Assembly: GCA_965658375.1 (NCBI GenBank)
Contig: CBFHSD010000048.1
Span: 1 to 16,219 of the forward strand
Source of the DNA: CBFHSD01 sp965658375
GTDB taxonomy: Bacteria; Bacteroidota; Bacteroidia; Flavobacteriales_G; Salibacteraceae
Direction: 5' to 3'
DNA: 16,219 bases
Shown piece after piece: positions 1-7,792 of the stretch (positions are counted from its first letter, which is position 1; each line of letters opens with the position of its first letter). Position numbers and translations under genes: made by a program. The notes below the pieces were generated by a model, which saw only the letters and a program-made list of their open reading frames with translations, had not been told where the DNA came from and did not search any database.

Positions 1-72
1 TACACTGGAACAGGAAAGCAAGCTAACGGAGAACCATACGTAGTACAAGGAAACGTAACTCTAGTTAGGTAA
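1..72 (+). CDS. C-terminal fragment of a plus-strand protein, possibly a T9SS/gliding-type C-terminal domain
   Basis: The frame starting at base 1 is open for 23 codons and ends at a TAA at 70-72, directly before a strong terminator, so this is very probably the 3' end of a gene that begins left of the window. The visible tail ends in PYVVQGNVTLVR. Gliding-motility-associated (CHU_C-type) C-terminal domains of secreted Bacteroidota proteins typically finish in a similar way, with a short beta-strand and a terminal hydrophobic-basic pair. That family assignment is an inference from about 20 residues and is weak. That a coding 3' end is present is better supported than its identity. Confidence 0.5.
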   Translation, partial: YTGTGKQANGEPYVVQGNVTLVR

Positions 73-96
73 TAAATAGAGCACATAAAAAACTAG

Positions 97-128
97 AAAT
101 GGGGAATCGAAAGGTTCCCCATTTTTTA
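97..128 (+). terminator. Rho-independent terminator, GAAA tetraloop, probably bidirectional
   Basis: A 9-bp perfect stem (98-106 with 115-123, GGGGAA/TTCCCC core) continues inward through a T-G and a C-G pair to a GAAA tetraloop at 109-112. A T-run follows on the plus strand. The minus strand also has T-rich sequence after the stem, so the hairpin can serve both the plus-strand gene ending at 72 and the minus-strand methyltransferase ending at 195. Confidence 0.85.
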
Positions 129-194
129 TTTCATTCAAAGTGCAAACGAATGAGATGGTGGTTTTTAGCGAATAAGGTTGAATGCAAAGAGGGG

Positions 195-806
195 TTATTT
201 CTTGGTTCCCAGTAATTGTAAAAGATCGGCTTTGCCTTGATGGAAGGGACCCTCTTTAAGTATGCGTTGGTTTGCCTTTAGGGAGTTAATCTGGAGATCG
301 TCAAAATCTTCAAGGAGTTGTTTTTCTGAATACAACATTGCTTTATTTGGTGGGCCTCCTGCCTTAGGGTTTTCCTGTTGATTTTTCATATGATCTGTGC
401 TAAAGCCCTCAACAATCATGGTTCCGCCCCTTTTCAGGCGCTGAACAACCAAGTTGTACCAAGCTTTTCGGAATTGAGGTGGAAAATGAGCAAAAACCAA
501 AGCCGCAGCATCGAAATGCTCCATAGGGTAAGAGATGTCCTCAATACTCATCACACGATAATCTATCCGAACACCATTTTCTTCTGCGAGTTTTTCAGCT
601 TTTCGTTTTCCTTCATCACTATAGTCAAAAGCGTAAACTTCCCACCCTAGACGGGCGGCAAATACGCCATTTCTCCCCTCACCATCAGCAGGAAGCAATA
701 GTTTCCCTGGTTTCAGTTTGGCCAGTTCATTGGCAAAGAAGAAGTTTGGCTCTTTGCCGTAAGCGAAAGTATTTTCTGAGTACCTCTGGTTCCAATGTTC
801 TTTCAT
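195..806 (-). CDS. Class I SAM-dependent methyltransferase (TehB-like)
   Basis: A 203-aa protein with a Rossmann-type SAM-dependent methyltransferase fold. The N-terminal WNQRYS...FAYGKEPN stretch (residues 5-21) and the glycine-rich motif I LLLPADGEGRN (36-46) are characteristic of small methyltransferases annotated as TehB-like or thiol-methyltransferase-like. The acidic residue D61 in AFDYS after the second strand would bind the SAM ribose. Its substrate cannot be told from sequence. The ATG at 804-806 lies 3 bp after the queE stop codon, so the two are almost certainly co-transcribed. I know of no established link between this family and queuosine synthesis, so shared function is only a possibility. 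Length is normal for the family, and the terminator at 97-128 lies downstream. Confidence 0.85.
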   Translation of the reverse strand: MKEHWNQRYSENTFAYGKEPNFFFANELAKLKPGKLLLPADGEGRNGVFAARLGWEVYAFDYSDEGKRKAEKLAEENGVRIDYRVMSIEDISYPMEHFDAAALVFAHFPPQFRKAWYNLVVQRLKRGGTMIVEGFSTDHMKNQQENPKAGGPPNKAMLYSEKQLLEDFDDLQINSLKANQRILKEGPFHQGKADLLQLLGTKK

Positions 807-809
807 ATA

Positions 810-1430
810 CTAAGGAATATCTATGTATTTGTGGCTTTGTAAACTTAAATTCCAATGAGGGTTGGTCTTGATATATTCTATGATAAGTGGAAGTAACTTT
901 TCCTTTCTAGACCATTCGGGTTGCAGATAGCACAAGCAATCATCAGAAACGAGATCGCGATGTTTTTCTGCCCATTTAAAATCATTTCTATTCGCAATTA
1001 CCACCTTTAACTCGTGTGCTTTTGAATAACTTTCTGGCAGGCATGCTTTAAACTTTTTGGGAGAGAGTACAAGCCAGTCCCAATCTCCACTTATTGGGTG
1101 AGCACCACTTGTCTCCAACCAAGTATTTATATGATGTTCTTTGAGAGATGAAGTGAGTTCATCTAGCTGATACATGCATGGTTCACCGCCAGTAATTACC
1201 ACATTTGGAGATCCTGAAGACAATGCATGTTCTACGATTTCCGCTGTGTCTTTTACAGGGTGTTCTTCTGCAGACCAACTTTCTTTCACGTCACACCATG
1301 TACAGCCTACATCACAGCCTGCCAAACGTACAAAGCAAGCAGGCTTACCAGCATTAAACCCTTCGCCTTGCAATGTATTGAATTGCTCCATTACGGGATA
1401 CTGTCCTTTGCTTAAATCACCTCCTTCCAT
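810..1430 (-). CDS. queE: 7-carboxy-7-deazaguanine synthase (radical SAM)
   Basis: QueE converts 6-carboxy-tetrahydropterin to 7-carboxy-7-deazaguanine, the ring-contraction step of queuosine/7-deazaguanine synthesis in the cytoplasm. The 206-aa protein has the family's QGEG (21-24), a radical-SAM cluster motif C39-x3-C43-x2-C46, ITGGEP (79-84) for SAM binding and SPKK (123-126). Residues 10-24 (QYPVMEQFNTLQGEG) align with the start of E. coli QueE as I recall it, which favours ATG 1430 over the internal ATG at 1391, since the latter would remove the first strand. No queC, queD or queF is in the window. Two oddities: a TAnnTTTG promoter box ends only 4 bp before the ATG, suggesting a leaderless mRNA, and an 11-nt perfect Shine-Dalgarno sequence sits just inside the coding region. 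Confidence 0.93.
   Translation of the reverse strand: MEGGDLSKGQYPVMEQFNTLQGEGFNAGKPACFVRLAGCDVGCTWCDVKESWSAEEHPVKDTAEIVEHALSSGSPNVVITGGEPCMYQLDELTSSLKEHHINTWLETSGAHPISGDWDWLVLSPKKFKACLPESYSKAHELKVVIANRNDFKWAEKHRDLVSDDCLCYLQPEWSRKEKLLPLIIEYIKTNPHWNLSLQSHKYIDIP
1416..1426 (-). other. 11-nt perfect complement to the 16S rRNA 3' tail inside the queE start
   Basis: The minus strand reads AAGGAGGTGAT here, an exact match to the full anti-Shine-Dalgarno sequence. It begins one base after the queE ATG rather than before it. No in-frame ATG, GTG or TTG lies at normal spacing downstream; the next is ATG 1389-1391, 24 nt away. It therefore cannot act as a conventional ribosome-binding site for queE. 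Confidence 0.7.
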
Positions 1431-1434
1431 GTGT

Positions 1435-1442
1435 CAAAAGTA
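1435..1442 (-). promoter_or_regulatory. Bacteroidota -7 promoter box for queE
   Basis: The minus strand reads TACTTTTG, a full match to the Bacteroidota TAnnTTTG -7 consensus, ending 4 bp before the queE ATG. I see no clear TTG -33 element at 19-21 bp upstream. If functional, transcription would start at about the A of the ATG. Confidence 0.5.
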
Positions 1443-1488
1443 ACACGATAATTCTTCTAATTATTAACATTAAAGTGGGTTTGAAATC

Positions 1489-1517
1489 TTGGTTTAAAGA
1501 TTGCTATTTCTATTTTG
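1489..1517 (+). promoter_or_regulatory. Candidate promoter of the PorE-like gene
   Basis: TTG (1489-1491), a 19-bp spacer, then TATTTTG (1511-1517), one base shorter than the TAnnTTTG -7 consensus. Transcription would start around 1522-1525, about 10 nt before the ATG at 1534, which argues against using the TTG at 1501 as the start codon. Confidence 0.35.
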
Positions 1518-1533
1518 CACCAAAATTGATTTC

Positions 1534-3456
1534 ATGCATTATAAGCAGGCCTTTTCATTCTTATTTTTCTCTGCAATTACCTTTACTTTTAATTTGGTAT
1601 ATGCTCAATATCAAGACCATACAAAGAGCAAGAAGGCAATTGAAGTTTTTGAGGAGGGACTGAAATTCTATCAAGCCAATAATACCAATGCGGCCTATGA
1701 ACAATTCACAAAAGCGTTAGAGAAGGATGAGAACTTTGTAGATCCTTATATTATCATGGGAGAAATTCAAAGAGATTCTGGAAACTATGATACTTCAAAT
1801 GAGCTCTTTTACAAGGCTCTGGATAAATCTCCTGATTTTGCCAGTAAGCTACATTACAACATCGCTTTAAATTATTACGATAATTATGATTGTGCAGAGG
1901 CGATAAGCGCTGTTGACAAGTATTTAGTGCATAACGAATTGAGTAAAATAGCTGAAGCACGAGCAGAGACACTGAAGAAGAATGCTGGAATTCGTTTAGC
2001 ACTACTTAATAGTCCTTCTGATTTTAGTCCAGTAAATTTAGGAGAAGCTATCAATACGGAATACCAAGAACACAGCCCATCGCTTACGGCAGATGATGCT
2101 TTCATGATTTTTACCCGTTTATCTCCAAAAACGATTCAAGGGCAAACATTTAAAGATGAAGATTTATACTATTCCACAAGAAACGATGATGGATCTTGGG
2201 TGCAGAGTAAAGTGTTTTCTAGCGAAGTGAACACCGAGTATCCTGAGGGGACATCTTGCATTTCACCAGATGGGAGATACGTTTTCTTAACACGTTGCGG
2301 AGATTCTAAGGGAATGGGATCTTGCGATATTTATTTGAGTGTTAGAAACGGAAAAACCCTTCAATCTCCAAGAAATTTGGGTGCGCCCATCAATTCAAGT
2401 GCGTGGGAATCTCAACCATCTTTCAGTTCTGACGGTAGAACACTCTTTTTCACAAGTAACAGAAGAGGTGGTCAAGGACAACAAGATATTTACATGAGTA
2501 AAATCACCGATAATGGTCAGTGGAGTGTTCCCGTAAATTTACCCATTAACACACGAGGAAGAGAACAATCTCCTTTTATTCACCCCAATGGGAAGCAACT
2601 GTTTTTTAGTTCTGATGGGCATGCTGGAATGGGGGGGACTGATTTGTTTGTTGTAGACATAGACGAAGAGGGCAATTGTAGCGATCCTGTTAATCTTGGA
2701 TACCCCATTAATGAAAGAGGAGATGAGGTGAGCTTTGTAGTGAATGCAGATGGGTCTAAAGGTTATTATGCTTCAGAACGATCAGAGGGTTACGGCAGTT
2801 GGGATATTTACATGTTTGAGCTTCCTGAACACATTAAACCTGAACCCGTGAGCTATTTAAAAGGCCGTGCTCTAGATGCAAAAACAAACAAACCTCTGCA
2901 GGCTAAGTTTGAGATTCTTGATTTAGAAACTGGAAAACGAGTTGTTGAATCTTATTCTGATGCCGAAACGGGAGAGTTCTTAGTTGTATTGCCAGTAAAC
3001 AGTGCATATGCCTTGAATGTAAGTAAAGATGGCTACCTTTTTCATTCAGAGCAGATCTTTATTGATGCAAACGAAACCAAAGAGCACGATGTTGCATTAC
3101 AGCCGCTTCAAGTGGGAGAACGAATTGTTCTTGAAAATGTGTTTTTTGAAACGGGGAGTTACCAGCTTAAAGCATCTTCTGATGTTGAATTGAAGAAAGT
3201 AGTTGAAATGTTGAAGAAGAATCCAGAACTGAATGTTGAGATTGGTGGGCATACTGATAATGTAGGTTCACTTGAGTCGAATCAAAAACTTTCTGAGAAT
3301 AGAGCTTTAGCAGTGAAAGATGCTTTGATTCGATTGGGGGCTGATGGTGCTAAATTATCTTCTGAAGGTTATAACTTTAGCATGCCAGTAGCTAATCATG
3401 AAAGCGAAGAGGGCAGAGCTAAACATAGAAGAACAGAATTGAAAATTATCGAATAA
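1534..3456 (+). CDS. PorE-like OmpA-family protein: TPR, WD40-like propeller, carboxypeptidase-regulatory and OmpA domains
   Basis: A 640-aa exported protein with the same domain order as PorE, the T9SS component that anchors the Por complex to peptidoglycan. A signal peptide ends at about A24-Q25. TPR-like helices span about 35-150. A six-bladed PD40/WD40-like propeller spans about 165-430, with recurring SPDGR, SSDGRTLFFTSNR, DIY and TDLF blade motifs. A carboxypeptidase-regulatory beta-sandwich spans about 438-522, and an OmpA peptidoglycan-binding domain 528-640. The OmpA domain keeps HTDNVGS (573-579) and the arginines of the usual NRRTE, here HRRTE (631-635). The start was set at ATG 1534: the open frame reaches a TTG at 1501, but only the 1534 start puts a clean signal peptide at the N-terminus. 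Bacteroidota carry several paralogs of this architecture, so orthology to PorE is not proven. Confidence 0.88.
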   Translation: MHYKQAFSFLFFSAITFTFNLVYAQYQDHTKSKKAIEVFEEGLKFYQANNTNAAYEQFTKALEKDENFVDPYIIMGEIQRDSGNYDTSNELFYKALDKSPDFASKLHYNIALNYYDNYDCAEAISAVDKYLVHNELSKIAEARAETLKKNAGIRLALLNSPSDFSPVNLGEAINTEYQEHSPSLTADDAFMIFTRLSPKTIQGQTFKDEDLYYSTRNDDGSWVQSKVFSSEVNTEYPEGTSCISPDGRYVFLTRCGDSKGMGSCDIYLSVRNGKTLQSPRNLGAPINSSAWESQPSFSSDGRTLFFTSNRRGGQGQQDIYMSKITDNGQWSVPVNLPINTRGREQSPFIHPNGKQLFFSSDGHAGMGGTDLFVVDIDEEGNCSDPVNLGYPINERGDEVSFVVNADGSKGYYASERSEGYGSWDIYMFELPEHIKPEPVSYLKGRALDAKTNKPLQAKFEILDLETGKRVVESYSDAETGEFLVVLPVNSAYALNVSKDGYLFHSEQIFIDANETKEHDVALQPLQVGERIVLENVFFETGSYQLKASSDVELKKVVEMLKKNPELNVEIGGHTDNVGSLESNQKLSENRALAVKDALIRLGADGAKLSSEGYNFSMPVANHESEEGRAKHRRTELKIIE

Positions 3457-4924
3457 GTAAAAATTTGCTCTCGTAACTTTCTCCTTTCTGAGAAAATCCT
3501 TGTAGAATGTACATGCCAGGCTTTAGGTACTCAACATTAAAAGTCTTTTTATTTTCCTGCAGTTGCTCTATCAGTTGGCCTTTTGTATCAAAAACACGCA
3601 GTGTCTGAAGCTTTAAGTTGTGGTTGAGATGAAGCATGCCAGAAACAGGATTAGGATAAACACTAAATTGTATGAGTTGATGGTTTTTATCTAGTATGCC
3701 AACTATTTCTGGCGGAGTTGAATTGGTGGGTGGAGATTCAATGGATTCAACAAAAACATTCTCTCCAGAAGTCTTTCCATTGGTGTGATAGATTAAAATA
3801 TCTTCATAATGTGCTCCAAAACCAGTTGTATGTCCTGCCATAACAAAGAATGTGTCATTTGGCACTCTTACTATTCCATAAGGTTCATCATCTTCTTTTG
3901 AACTTAATTGTTCACCAACAAACCCACCCGTAAATTGCCATTTGAAGTCTGTACCGCCAAAACCAAACCCACTTACTGAAGCTAAAACAATTGGAAATTC
4001 GCTGCCATCATTCGCTGTCGACCTACCTTCTCCATCCCAGTTATCATAAATAAGGTCCCCTTCGAAGAATAAGGAATCACCTAGAACACTGTAAATGATA
4101 CTTCTTGTTTGCTTAAAGTTATCAGATGGACGTACTTGAAACCCGGTACAAACCACACGGAAATAATCTGGATTGTAGCGGATGTCATTGAATGCATCAT
4201 CAGCAGATTTGCCATAGTATTTAACGTCAACTAAGTCTAAAAGGTCTGTGTACCTGGCAATAAAACCATCAAGCATACCAGAATCTCCTTGAGATGTAGC
4301 TCCTGTAAGCATGAGCGATCCATCAAAAATCACATCAAGAGAGGTGAAATAGTCTATAGAATCATTACCGAATGTTGCAGTTGCTATAGGTTTTGGATCA
4401 GCATTTTCATCATATGCAAGGAGGTAACCATCATTCATTCCAGAACCAAAACTGTATGTTTCAGCTGCTATAAAGAGTTTTCCAGGTGAAGCTTCTACTA
4501 AGTCTTTTCCAAAATCCCAGTCTTGTCCGCCATGAGACCAACTGTAAATATATTCTCCATCGCTATCTATCTTAATGAGAAATATGTCATAATCACCTTC
4601 AAAAACATTATTAGTATAGCCAACAGCAGCGTAGCCTCCATCATCTGTTTCTACAACTGCATTGAGGTGTTCATGATCTTCTGTGCCGTACACAGCAGAC
4701 CATTCTACCATAAGGTTTGAGTCTAATTTAATGAAGTAGGCTTGTGCGTTTTCAAAACCAAAAGAAGAGGTAGATCCCGCTACTAAAAAACCTCCATCTG
4801 AGGTATTGATAATGTCTTTGGCAAAATCACTTCTATCACCGCCAAGCAAAAGAGCATAATTATCTGGTCTTTGCCCAAATGCCAATTGAACCGTTGTTAT
4901 GAGTAGTATTAGAACCTTACGCAT
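3446..4924 (-). CDS. T9SS-exported beta-propeller-like repeat protein with C-terminal sorting domain
   Basis: A 492-aa secreted protein of unknown specific role. A signal peptide (MRKVLILLITTVQLAFG) is followed by Q18. Residues about 28-400 hold degenerate repeats of about 50 residues of the form DGGFLVAG-(S/T)-FG-D-(Y/F)-(L/I)-K-D-W-YG, probably six to seven blades of a propeller; the first copies (28-135) are clearest. Residues 419-492 form a type A T9SS sorting domain with the hallmarks YPNPV, LRVFDTKGQ, LKPGMYIL and a final KFLLIR, so the protein is predicted to cross the outer membrane through T9SS and be anchored or released. Its ATG overlaps the upstream barrel gene by 16 bp. Its stop overlaps the convergent PorE-like gene by 11 bp, leaving no room for an intergenic terminator. 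Confidence 0.88.
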   Translation of the reverse strand: MRKVLILLITTVQLAFGQRPDNYALLLGGDRSDFAKDIINTSDGGFLVAGSTSSFGFENAQAYFIKLDSNLMVEWSAVYGTEDHEHLNAVVETDDGGYAAVGYTNNVFEGDYDIFLIKIDSDGEYIYSWSHGGQDWDFGKDLVEASPGKLFIAAETYSFGSGMNDGYLLAYDENADPKPIATATFGNDSIDYFTSLDVIFDGSLMLTGATSQGDSGMLDGFIARYTDLLDLVDVKYYGKSADDAFNDIRYNPDYFRVVCTGFQVRPSDNFKQTRSIIYSVLGDSLFFEGDLIYDNWDGEGRSTANDGSEFPIVLASVSGFGFGGTDFKWQFTGGFVGEQLSSKEDDEPYGIVRVPNDTFFVMAGHTTGFGAHYEDILIYHTNGKTSGENVFVESIESPPTNSTPPEIVGILDKNHQLIQFSVYPNPVSGMLHLNHNLKLQTLRVFDTKGQLIEQLQENKKTFNVEYLKPGMYILQGFSQKGESYESKFLLIR

Positions 4925-6153
4925 GCTGAAAAATATCCATTATTATTTCCAAACTCTGCCGGGAAGAGGAGTCCCTCTATATTTTGAGAACCAAGTGTAA
5001 ATTGAAATCTTTTGTAATGGTAGTTAAGGCCTAAACCTACATGGAGAGTTTGGTATCCCCCATATCCGAGCAACGCATGAGCAGCAAACCTATTGGTAAA
5101 AGCATAGCTCTGCTGCCAATAAACGAAAGGAATACTTTCTGTAAACAATCTGGCATGGATACCCGCTTCAGTCGTCCATTGGTTCCATGAAGTCTGGGCA
5201 GAAAAAGTCAACCAACTGGATAAAGGAGATGTACGCCTACTTTGTGTAGCATTTTCCTCGACTTCATCTAAAATACTGTCGGGAGAAACATCTTCAAAAC
5301 TGAGGTCTGTAGAAAAAAGTTCTCCTAATTGAAATCCTGTATACCTAATACTGGTATCTGCAGAGTAATTGATGGATTGATCATTCCAGGTTAAAAAACC
5401 AAGATCAAGTGCTTGAAACTCGAAGATTACTGGTTCTTTGCCTTCTCTCCTTAGCATGTATTGTGCTGCTAAATCTACAGATGCTCCTGTAGAAAACCAA
5501 TTGAGTGATGTGCTGTTGGTGTCGTTTCGAATATAATCGCCATTTACATCTAGTTGTAAATACCTTGCTTGATTGGCAGTTTCTAATTGCAAATAGGGCA
5601 AATCAATTTGTTCAAACCGAGTACCCATATTTAAATTCAATACTCCTGAAAAAGTCCAGTTTTCTATTGTATTCAATTGTATTCCAAACCCTAACTGATT
5701 GTAGTTGATTTGACGCTCGAAAGCGCCATTCATATTGGTTCTTTCACCAATAAATTGCTCGTTCCCTAAAAATGCCAATTGGGCAACTGTTTTAGAATAA
5801 GAAATTTGATTGTGTTGTTTTGAACTGATACGAACAATGAGTTGTTTTTGCTTTAATGAGTCAAGACTGATGTTGGCTTGGATGGAGTTCATTGCATCTA
5901 TTCCAAACTGATTTTTTTCGTTGAGTTTGCTTAAGCCATTTTGGATAGATTCATCACTAATGTGACCACCAAATAGAAAAGGGTGGATCATTTCATTATT
6001 TAATCCGTTAGAACCTGCAATGAATTCACCATGGTATTGAATACTAGATGCATAGATGCTATCGCTTTGCGGAGCAATAAGGTTATATCGTGTTTGTGAA
6101 TGCACTCCCAAAGCCATGAATAAAGCTATATATGTGACGACTAACCTATGCAT
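4909..6153 (-). CDS. Outer-membrane beta-barrel protein, DUF5723-like
   Basis: A 414-aa protein with a signal peptide (cleavage near S19-Q20) and a body rich in alternating aromatic/polar strands such as YNQLGFGIQL, WTFSGVLNLN and AAHALLGYGG. It ends in the dipeptide RF, the usual C-terminal Phe signal of outer-membrane barrels. The pattern resembles the uncharacterised Bacteroidota DUF5723 porin-like family, but I am not certain of that name. The start was set at ATG 6151-6153, which overlaps the upstream lipoprotein stop as TGATG; an extra in-frame TTG codon at 6154-6156 is an unlikely start. Tight coupling to the lipoprotein upstream and the T9SS cargo downstream suggests an envelope assembly, but no function can be assigned. 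Confidence 0.8.
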   Translation of the reverse strand: MHRLVVTYIALFMALGVHSQTRYNLIAPQSDSIYASSIQYHGEFIAGSNGLNNEMIHPFLFGGHISDESIQNGLSKLNEKNQFGIDAMNSIQANISLDSLKQKQLIVRISSKQHNQISYSKTVAQLAFLGNEQFIGERTNMNGAFERQINYNQLGFGIQLNTIENWTFSGVLNLNMGTRFEQIDLPYLQLETANQARYLQLDVNGDYIRNDTNSTSLNWFSTGASVDLAAQYMLRREGKEPVIFEFQALDLGFLTWNDQSINYSADTSIRYTGFQLGELFSTDLSFEDVSPDSILDEVEENATQSRRTSPLSSWLTFSAQTSWNQWTTEAGIHARLFTESIPFVYWQQSYAFTNRFAAHALLGYGGYQTLHVGLGLNYHYKRFQFTLGSQNIEGLLFPAEFGNNNGYFSACVRF

Positions 6154-7778
6154 CAATCAATATTTACTCGGTATTCAATTTCACCAGTTACCTGATAGTT
6201 AATGATGTAATCATTGTAAAACTGCAGCGTATCAGGTTGGTTAGTAGTTGTGAAAGATCCTTGAAAAACAAGGTGACTAGCATTTTCTATATGTTCAATT
6301 TTATCTTGACTCAAAGGCATTCCAATAACCGTCTCTACTGGTTTAGAAACCCTGCCGTTTGCCTCTGGTACAGCTCCATTCATGAGAGATGCTTGAATAA
6401 AGGCACTATCTAATACAATGAAATTAGAGTCAAGAAAATAGAACTGAGCATACGTATCCATAGGATAGCTGTTGGATAAATAAAAATAAAGGTCGCCACC
6501 TTGAATAGGATCAAGCTCGTCAACCTCACTAGAGTCATTAAGGGAGAAAATAGATGTATCGCTCACAACAATGTTTTGAGAACGTAAAGCAAGTGGTATA
6601 TTGGCATCAATGTTCAATCGAACTCCAGAACCAAAATAAAGAAAGTCATTCCCAGCTGATGAAGCACCTAGAGGATTTACTTTAAAGTCAATATCGTATG
6701 TTATCAAATCAGGCAGGTTAGAAATAAATGCCGCAACATTAGAGTTACTAGTGGTGAGCCTGCTGTTATATTCATAGCCTTGATAGCCGTTGGCAGGTCC
6801 ATTGGGTTCTTTGGCACGTGTAAGGTTAATGCCTTGTCCTATTATCGGAGCATCGAGATTCACCTTAACGTTGGTTTCTGTGTTTTCACAAGAAAGTTCA
6901 TTAATGTTAACCGTCATATCTACACCAACTTCATTGATAATTTCAAGGTCAATTGTAGCACGAGAAAGGTCAATTCCCCCTTGAAGAATTTGATTAAAAA
7001 GATCCAGTTTTTCAGAAGCACTTTCAGATTCTGTCCGCGTTTCCAAAATTCCACGAGCGTAGGTGGGCACTAAGTTTTTAGATGTGATGTTTATTCGGTA
7101 ATAATCGCCTGGAAATATTGTTGTAATAGCTCCATTTGGGTCTATTTGAATGATGTAATTCGCAACAAGCGTGTTGTACTTATTCTGGTTAATTCCCCTT
7201 AAGTCTAAATCATAACCACTTAAATCAAAGACTACGGTTTGGGAAGAGGGATTTGAAAGTGTTCCGGCAGGGATGTTTCCTGAGTAAGAAAAAGGAACAC
7301 CATTCTTAGTTACGTAGGGTAAGTTGTAAGTGAAAACTGTTACTTCTCCAATGGTACTTTTCACCTCAATTTCTAGTTGGCCTTGCTGTGCAATTGCTCG
7401 AGAAAGATCTGCTTGGCTAATATTAAAGACTGTGTTTTGAGTATCACTGAATAGCACATGACCAGGAGGGAAATCAATTGGACCTATAGGGATCAAAAAA
7501 AACTGTTCTGTTGTGGTGTCTGGGAGTTGAAAAAGAGTGTCTACTTCTAATGCCAAAAGTTCTGTGTTTAGAACCAAGTTCACTTCACCATTTTGTCCCA
7601 CTTCAATAAGTGAGTCGGCAATGGCATTGTAAAACTGTATAGATCCTTCTGCAATGGGAACTGCTGTATGCAGATCCCAAGAAGTAGGTTCTTTTTTACA
7701 AGCCGTTAAGAAGAAGACGATTATTGCCAATGCAAATTTAAGATGCGAAGCGCTTTTCATGCGCTGTAAATGTAGCAT
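6153..7778 (-). CDS. Lipoprotein of unknown function, beta-rich
   Basis: A 541-aa protein starting with a lipoprotein signal: FFLTACKKE, with the lipidated Cys at residue 27. Residues after the Cys (KKEPTSW) lack the acidic run of Bacteroidota surface-export signals, so it more likely faces the periplasm. The rest appears to be all-beta, with no motif I recognise; LDLFNQILQGGIDL (about 260-273) may be a short helix between sandwich domains. ATG 7758-7760 (MKSASHLKF...) is an attractive alternative start with a more typical signal peptide; I kept the longer form because it lies just 14 bp after the rarA stop. It is followed without a gap by the barrel protein, and the pair could act together, for example as barrel plus accessory lipoprotein, though that is inference. 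Confidence 0.8.
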   Translation of the reverse strand: MLHLQRMKSASHLKFALAIIVFFLTACKKEPTSWDLHTAVPIAEGSIQFYNAIADSLIEVGQNGEVNLVLNTELLALEVDTLFQLPDTTTEQFFLIPIGPIDFPPGHVLFSDTQNTVFNISQADLSRAIAQQGQLEIEVKSTIGEVTVFTYNLPYVTKNGVPFSYSGNIPAGTLSNPSSQTVVFDLSGYDLDLRGINQNKYNTLVANYIIQIDPNGAITTIFPGDYYRINITSKNLVPTYARGILETRTESESASEKLDLFNQILQGGIDLSRATIDLEIINEVGVDMTVNINELSCENTETNVKVNLDAPIIGQGINLTRAKEPNGPANGYQGYEYNSRLTTSNSNVAAFISNLPDLITYDIDFKVNPLGASSAGNDFLYFGSGVRLNIDANIPLALRSQNIVVSDTSIFSLNDSSEVDELDPIQGGDLYFYLSNSYPMDTYAQFYFLDSNFIVLDSAFIQASLMNGAVPEANGRVSKPVETVIGMPLSQDKIEHIENASHLVFQGSFTTTNQPDTLQFYNDYIINYQVTGEIEYRVNID

Positions 7779-7792
7779 AAATTGTGTGAAGC

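Noticed and set aside
1174..1443. Plus-strand open frames opposite queE, and similar ones opposite the other genes
   Set aside because: They are antisense shadows of well-supported genes, with no family resemblance or start signals.
1501..1533. TTG start for the PorE-like protein, 11 codons longer
   Set aside because: It would place a Cys/Lys/Asp-containing segment in front of a complete signal peptide, and it overlaps the likely promoter; ATG 1534 gives a normal signal sequence.
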